7,205 nt of DNA from Fibrobacterota bacterium (lineage in GTDB: Bacteria; Fibrobacterota; Chitinivibrionia; Chitinivibrionales; JANQEN01), in assembly GCA_030619215.1 (NCBI GenBank), contig JAUXBV010000167.1, positions 1 through 7,205 on the forward strand. Reading direction: 5' to 3'. Position 1 is the first letter of the stretch, and each line of letters starts with the position of its first letter. The notes beneath the pieces are model-generated. The model made no database searches and was not told the origin of the DNA. It saw nothing but the letters and a program-made list of their open reading frames with translations. The translations under genes and the position numbers were made by a program. Shown piece after piece: positions 5,467 through 7,205 of the stretch.

Positions 5467-6909
5467 GAGGATAGGATTAAGCAGCTTGAAAAGCTGTCTA
5501 TTGCTCTGGAGCCGGATTCGGGGCAACGAAGAATACTGCAGGAAAAAGTTATTCAATATGGAGACTCATTGCTTGAAAATTTCAGGCATGAACAGGCTTT
5601 TATTGAAACTGGGGATAAAGGGGTTGGCTTATACGACTCCCCTATCAGCGATGAGCCTATCGCTATTGATAAAGCATTGGAACTACTGAAAACTAATGTG
5701 GATCGACCCGGTGTTCACCTTGGTTCCGAAGGACATCTGGCTTATATTCCATCAGGCGGGCTGTATGTAGCGGCTCTTGCAGAATATTTAGCGGCAATCG
5801 GCGGCCGTTATGCAGGACTTTTTTTCGCCTCCCCCGGCGCTGTGCGTATGGAGCGCATGCTGCTGAGATGGATTGCAGATTTTATCGGTTATCCTGAATC
5901 TGCAAAAGGAGACCTGACCTCAGGAGGCAGTATTTCCAGCCTGATGGCAATTGTAACCGCAAGAGAAGCATACAACCTGAAAGCAAAAGATTTCCCGGAT
6001 ACGGTTGTTTACCTTACTGATCAAACTCACCATACAATTGAGAAAGCACTGCGGATTGCCGGGTTGAAAGAGTGCGTTAAACGATATATCCCGCTTGATA
6101 AGCTCTACCATATGTCTACCGACGCGCTTGAAGAAGCCATCCTGAGTGATAAGAACAAAGGGCTTAACCCCTGGCTGATTATTGCAACTGCAGGGACTAC
6201 AGACACCGGTGCTGTAGATCCTATGGAGCCGATTGCTGATATTGCTGACAAATACCAGCTCTGGCTGCATGTTGACGGAGCGTATGGTGCTGCCTTTGCT
6301 CTCTGCGAGATGGGGAAAAAGATATTAAAAGGTATGGAGCGATCAGACTCTATTATAATTAATCCACACAAGGGTTTGTTTATGCCCCAGGGCAGCGGTG
6401 CTGTTCTTATTAAAGACGGCCGGAAACTATTTGATGCACATCATTCCACTGCCCGTTATCTTCAGGACGAAGATACTCTGGGCTCTCCTGATGATGTCTC
6501 CCCTGCGGATTTGTCTCCAGAGCTTAGCCGTCCCTTTAGAGGTTTACGTCTATGGTTATCGCTAAAACTTATTGGTGTTGCGCCATTTCGCGCTGCATTG
6601 GAAGAAAAACTTCTTCTAGCTCGTTACTTTTATGAAAAGATGCAACATATTAATTGCTTCGAACTGGGCCCCTACCCTGATCTTTCAATAGTAACCTTTA
6701 GATATATCCCACCAAAGGGCGATGTGAATGAGTTTAATCAAAGGCTGATTAATGCAATTCATCAGGACGGCCGTATTTTTCTTTCCTCAACAATGATTGA
6801 CGGAAAATTCACTCAACGTATGGCCATTTTGGGATTTCGCACACATATAGATACTATTGACAGGGCGGTTGAGATTTTGAAGGAAAAAGCACAAGGACTT
6901 GAAGGGTGA
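5464..6909 (+). CDS. PLP-dependent group II amino-acid decarboxylase
   Basis: A complete 481-residue protein, normal length for the aromatic-amino-acid/glutamate/tyrosine decarboxylase superfamily (fold type I, pyridoxal 5'-phosphate). Landmarks in order: 'GDLTSGGSISSLMAIVTARE' at about 150-169 (phosphate-binding 'TSGGS..'); His189 in 'DQTHHTIEKA', which should stack on the PLP ring; 'ATAGTTDTGAVDP' around 243-255; Asp271 in 'HVDGAYG', which should pair with the pyridine nitrogen; and Lys303 in 'NPHKGLFMPQGSG', the Schiff-base lysine. All expected catalytic residues are present, so the enzyme is probably active, releasing CO2 from an amino acid to give an amine; the substrate cannot be read from sequence. 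Two places differ from the textbook family: Gly rather than Ala after Asp271, and Lys-Gly-Leu-Phe rather than Lys-Trp after the catalytic Lys. I take these as marks of a bacterial subfamily. No signal peptide: cytoplasmic. Coupled to the upstream radical SAM fragment. Confidence 0.92.
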   Translation: MEDRIKQLEKLSIALEPDSGQRRILQEKVIQYGDSLLENFRHEQAFIETGDKGVGLYDSPISDEPIAIDKALELLKTNVDRPGVHLGSEGHLAYIPSGGLYVAALAEYLAAIGGRYAGLFFASPGAVRMERMLLRWIADFIGYPESAKGDLTSGGSISSLMAIVTAREAYNLKAKDFPDTVVYLTDQTHHTIEKALRIAGLKECVKRYIPLDKLYHMSTDALEEAILSDKNKGLNPWLIIATAGTTDTGAVDPMEPIADIADKYQLWLHVDGAYGAAFALCEMGKKILKGMERSDSIIINPHKGLFMPQGSGAVLIKDGRKLFDAHHSTARYLQDEDTLGSPDDVSPADLSPELSRPFRGLRLWLSLKLIGVAPFRAALEEKLLLARYFYEKMQHINCFELGPYPDLSIVTFRYIPPKGDVNEFNQRLINAIHQDGRIFLSSTMIDGKFTQRMAILGFRTHIDTIDRAVEILKEKAQGLEG

Positions 6910-6946
6910 GGGTTTAAAATCGAATAATATATTTTAAGTACCCTTT
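6909..6946 (+). terminator. Terminator-like hairpin after the decarboxylase
   Basis: AGGGTTTAAAAT (6909-6920) pairs with ATTTTAA plus ACCCT (6931-6937 and 6940-6944), leaving a two-base GT bulge on the 3' arm and a ten-base loop: twelve base pairs starting on the last base of the stop codon. It is followed by TTTATAT, a weak U-rich stretch. The stem is mostly A-T, so termination may be partial, which would lower rather than abolish expression of the downstream radical SAM gene. Confidence 0.4.
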
Positions 6947-6970
6947 ATATAAAACCAAGGATAAACTAAT

Positions 6971-7205
6971 TTGCGAAACAACGAGATACATTACTGCGAA
7001 CCTGTTTACAGGCCCCCCAGCGAGGCTTACAGCCTTCTCATTCAGGCAACGGAAGGCTGCACCTACCGCTGCACATTCTGTGTCTCGAACACCGGCAAAA
7101 AATTCAAACTCCGTCCTGTGGAGGATATCAAGCGAGACCTGGATACTGCAAGAAGAATATACGGCGAAGAGGTGAATAAAATATTCTTTCTTGACGGTAA
7201 TGCAA
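6971..7205 (+). CDS. Radical SAM protein, 3' end outside window
   Basis: The first 78 codons of a gene cut by the right edge. The likely start is TTG 6971, nine bases after an AAGGA SD (6957-6961); no in-frame ATG is available nearby. 'YRPPSEAYSLLIQATEGCTYRCTFC' contains the cluster-binding Cys30, Cys34 and Cys37 (CxxxCxxC), preceded by the Arg-Pro-Pro-Ser-Glu-Ala motif and followed by a helix ('PVEDIKRDLDTARRIYG') and a strand ending in 'IFFLDGNA'. This matches the standalone radical SAM proteins usually annotated loosely as Fe-S oxidoreductase or HemN/Elp3-like, where 'F..DGDA' is the SAM-binding second strand; here Asn replaces the usual Asp. The substrate is unknown. It is a different subfamily from the fragment at 5273. 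It lies 61 bases after the decarboxylase, with a terminator-like hairpin between them. Confidence 0.8.
   Translation, partial: MRNNEIHYCEPVYRPPSEAYSLLIQATEGCTYRCTFCVSNTGKKFKLRPVEDIKRDLDTARRIYGEEVNKIFFLDGNA

Noticed and set aside
5920..6270. Antisense open frame of 116 codons
   Set aside because: It lies fully inside the well-supported decarboxylase gene on the other strand and its Cys-rich product has no recognisable motif: a shadow frame.
1..7205. CRISPR array, tRNA or rRNA gene, insertion sequence
   Set aside because: I saw no regularly spaced direct repeats, no tRNA cloverleaf or rRNA-like stretch, and no transposase motif or terminal inverted repeats by eye.

Overview
The window reads as a piece of an AT-rich genome from a Gram-negative (diderm) bacterium. 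Two or three proteins carry lipoprotein-type signals, one small protein has a type I signal ending in Ser-Gln and a C-terminal aromatic tail like an outer-membrane barrel, and a CsgG-family outer-membrane lipoprotein is present. This style resembles the Fibrobacterota-Chlorobiota-Bacteroidota (FCB) group. However, several genes have clear Shine-Dalgarno (SD) sequences (upstream of 3387, 3751, 5464 and 6971), which most Bacteroidota lack. A non-Bacteroidota FCB-type lineage is therefore a reasonable but unproven guess. All supported genes lie on the + strand.

Layout. (1) Positions 2-724 hold the 3' part of a polytopic membrane protein that runs off the left edge. (2) Positions 725-959 are an AT-rich gap with a possible promoter and an orphan SD. 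(3) Positions 960-3662 form a cell-envelope cluster: a small lipoprotein, an S9-family serine peptidase with a complete catalytic triad, and a 91-residue secreted mini barrel-like protein 11 bases after the peptidase. (4) A good sigma70-type promoter at 3685-3713, with a perfect palindrome in its spacer, precedes a CsgG-plus-TPR lipoprotein (3751-4851). (5) Positions 4852-5272 are AT-rich and hold an unrecognised open frame that looks like a gene remnant. (6) Positions 5273-7205 hold a radical SAM N-terminal fragment, translationally coupled to a full PLP-dependent group II amino-acid decarboxylase, then a terminator-like hairpin, then the start of a second, different radical SAM protein cut by the right edge.

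Most notable point: the S9 peptidase frame stays open for 86 codons upstream of its first conventional start (GTG 1687). Those codons encode the expected start of the beta-propeller and a lipobox-like Gly-Cys-Ser-Asn, yet contain no ATG, GTG or TTG. The open stretch begins at a run of 12 A residues (1427-1438) at the end of the preceding lipoprotein gene. Removing a single A would join the two genes into one 804-residue lipoprotein-peptidase. This could be a sequencing or assembly indel, a recent mutation, or transcriptional slippage at the A run. I see no clearly new defence, mobile or RNA system here. The decarboxylase flanked by radical SAM genes is the best candidate for a metabolic locus of unknown product.
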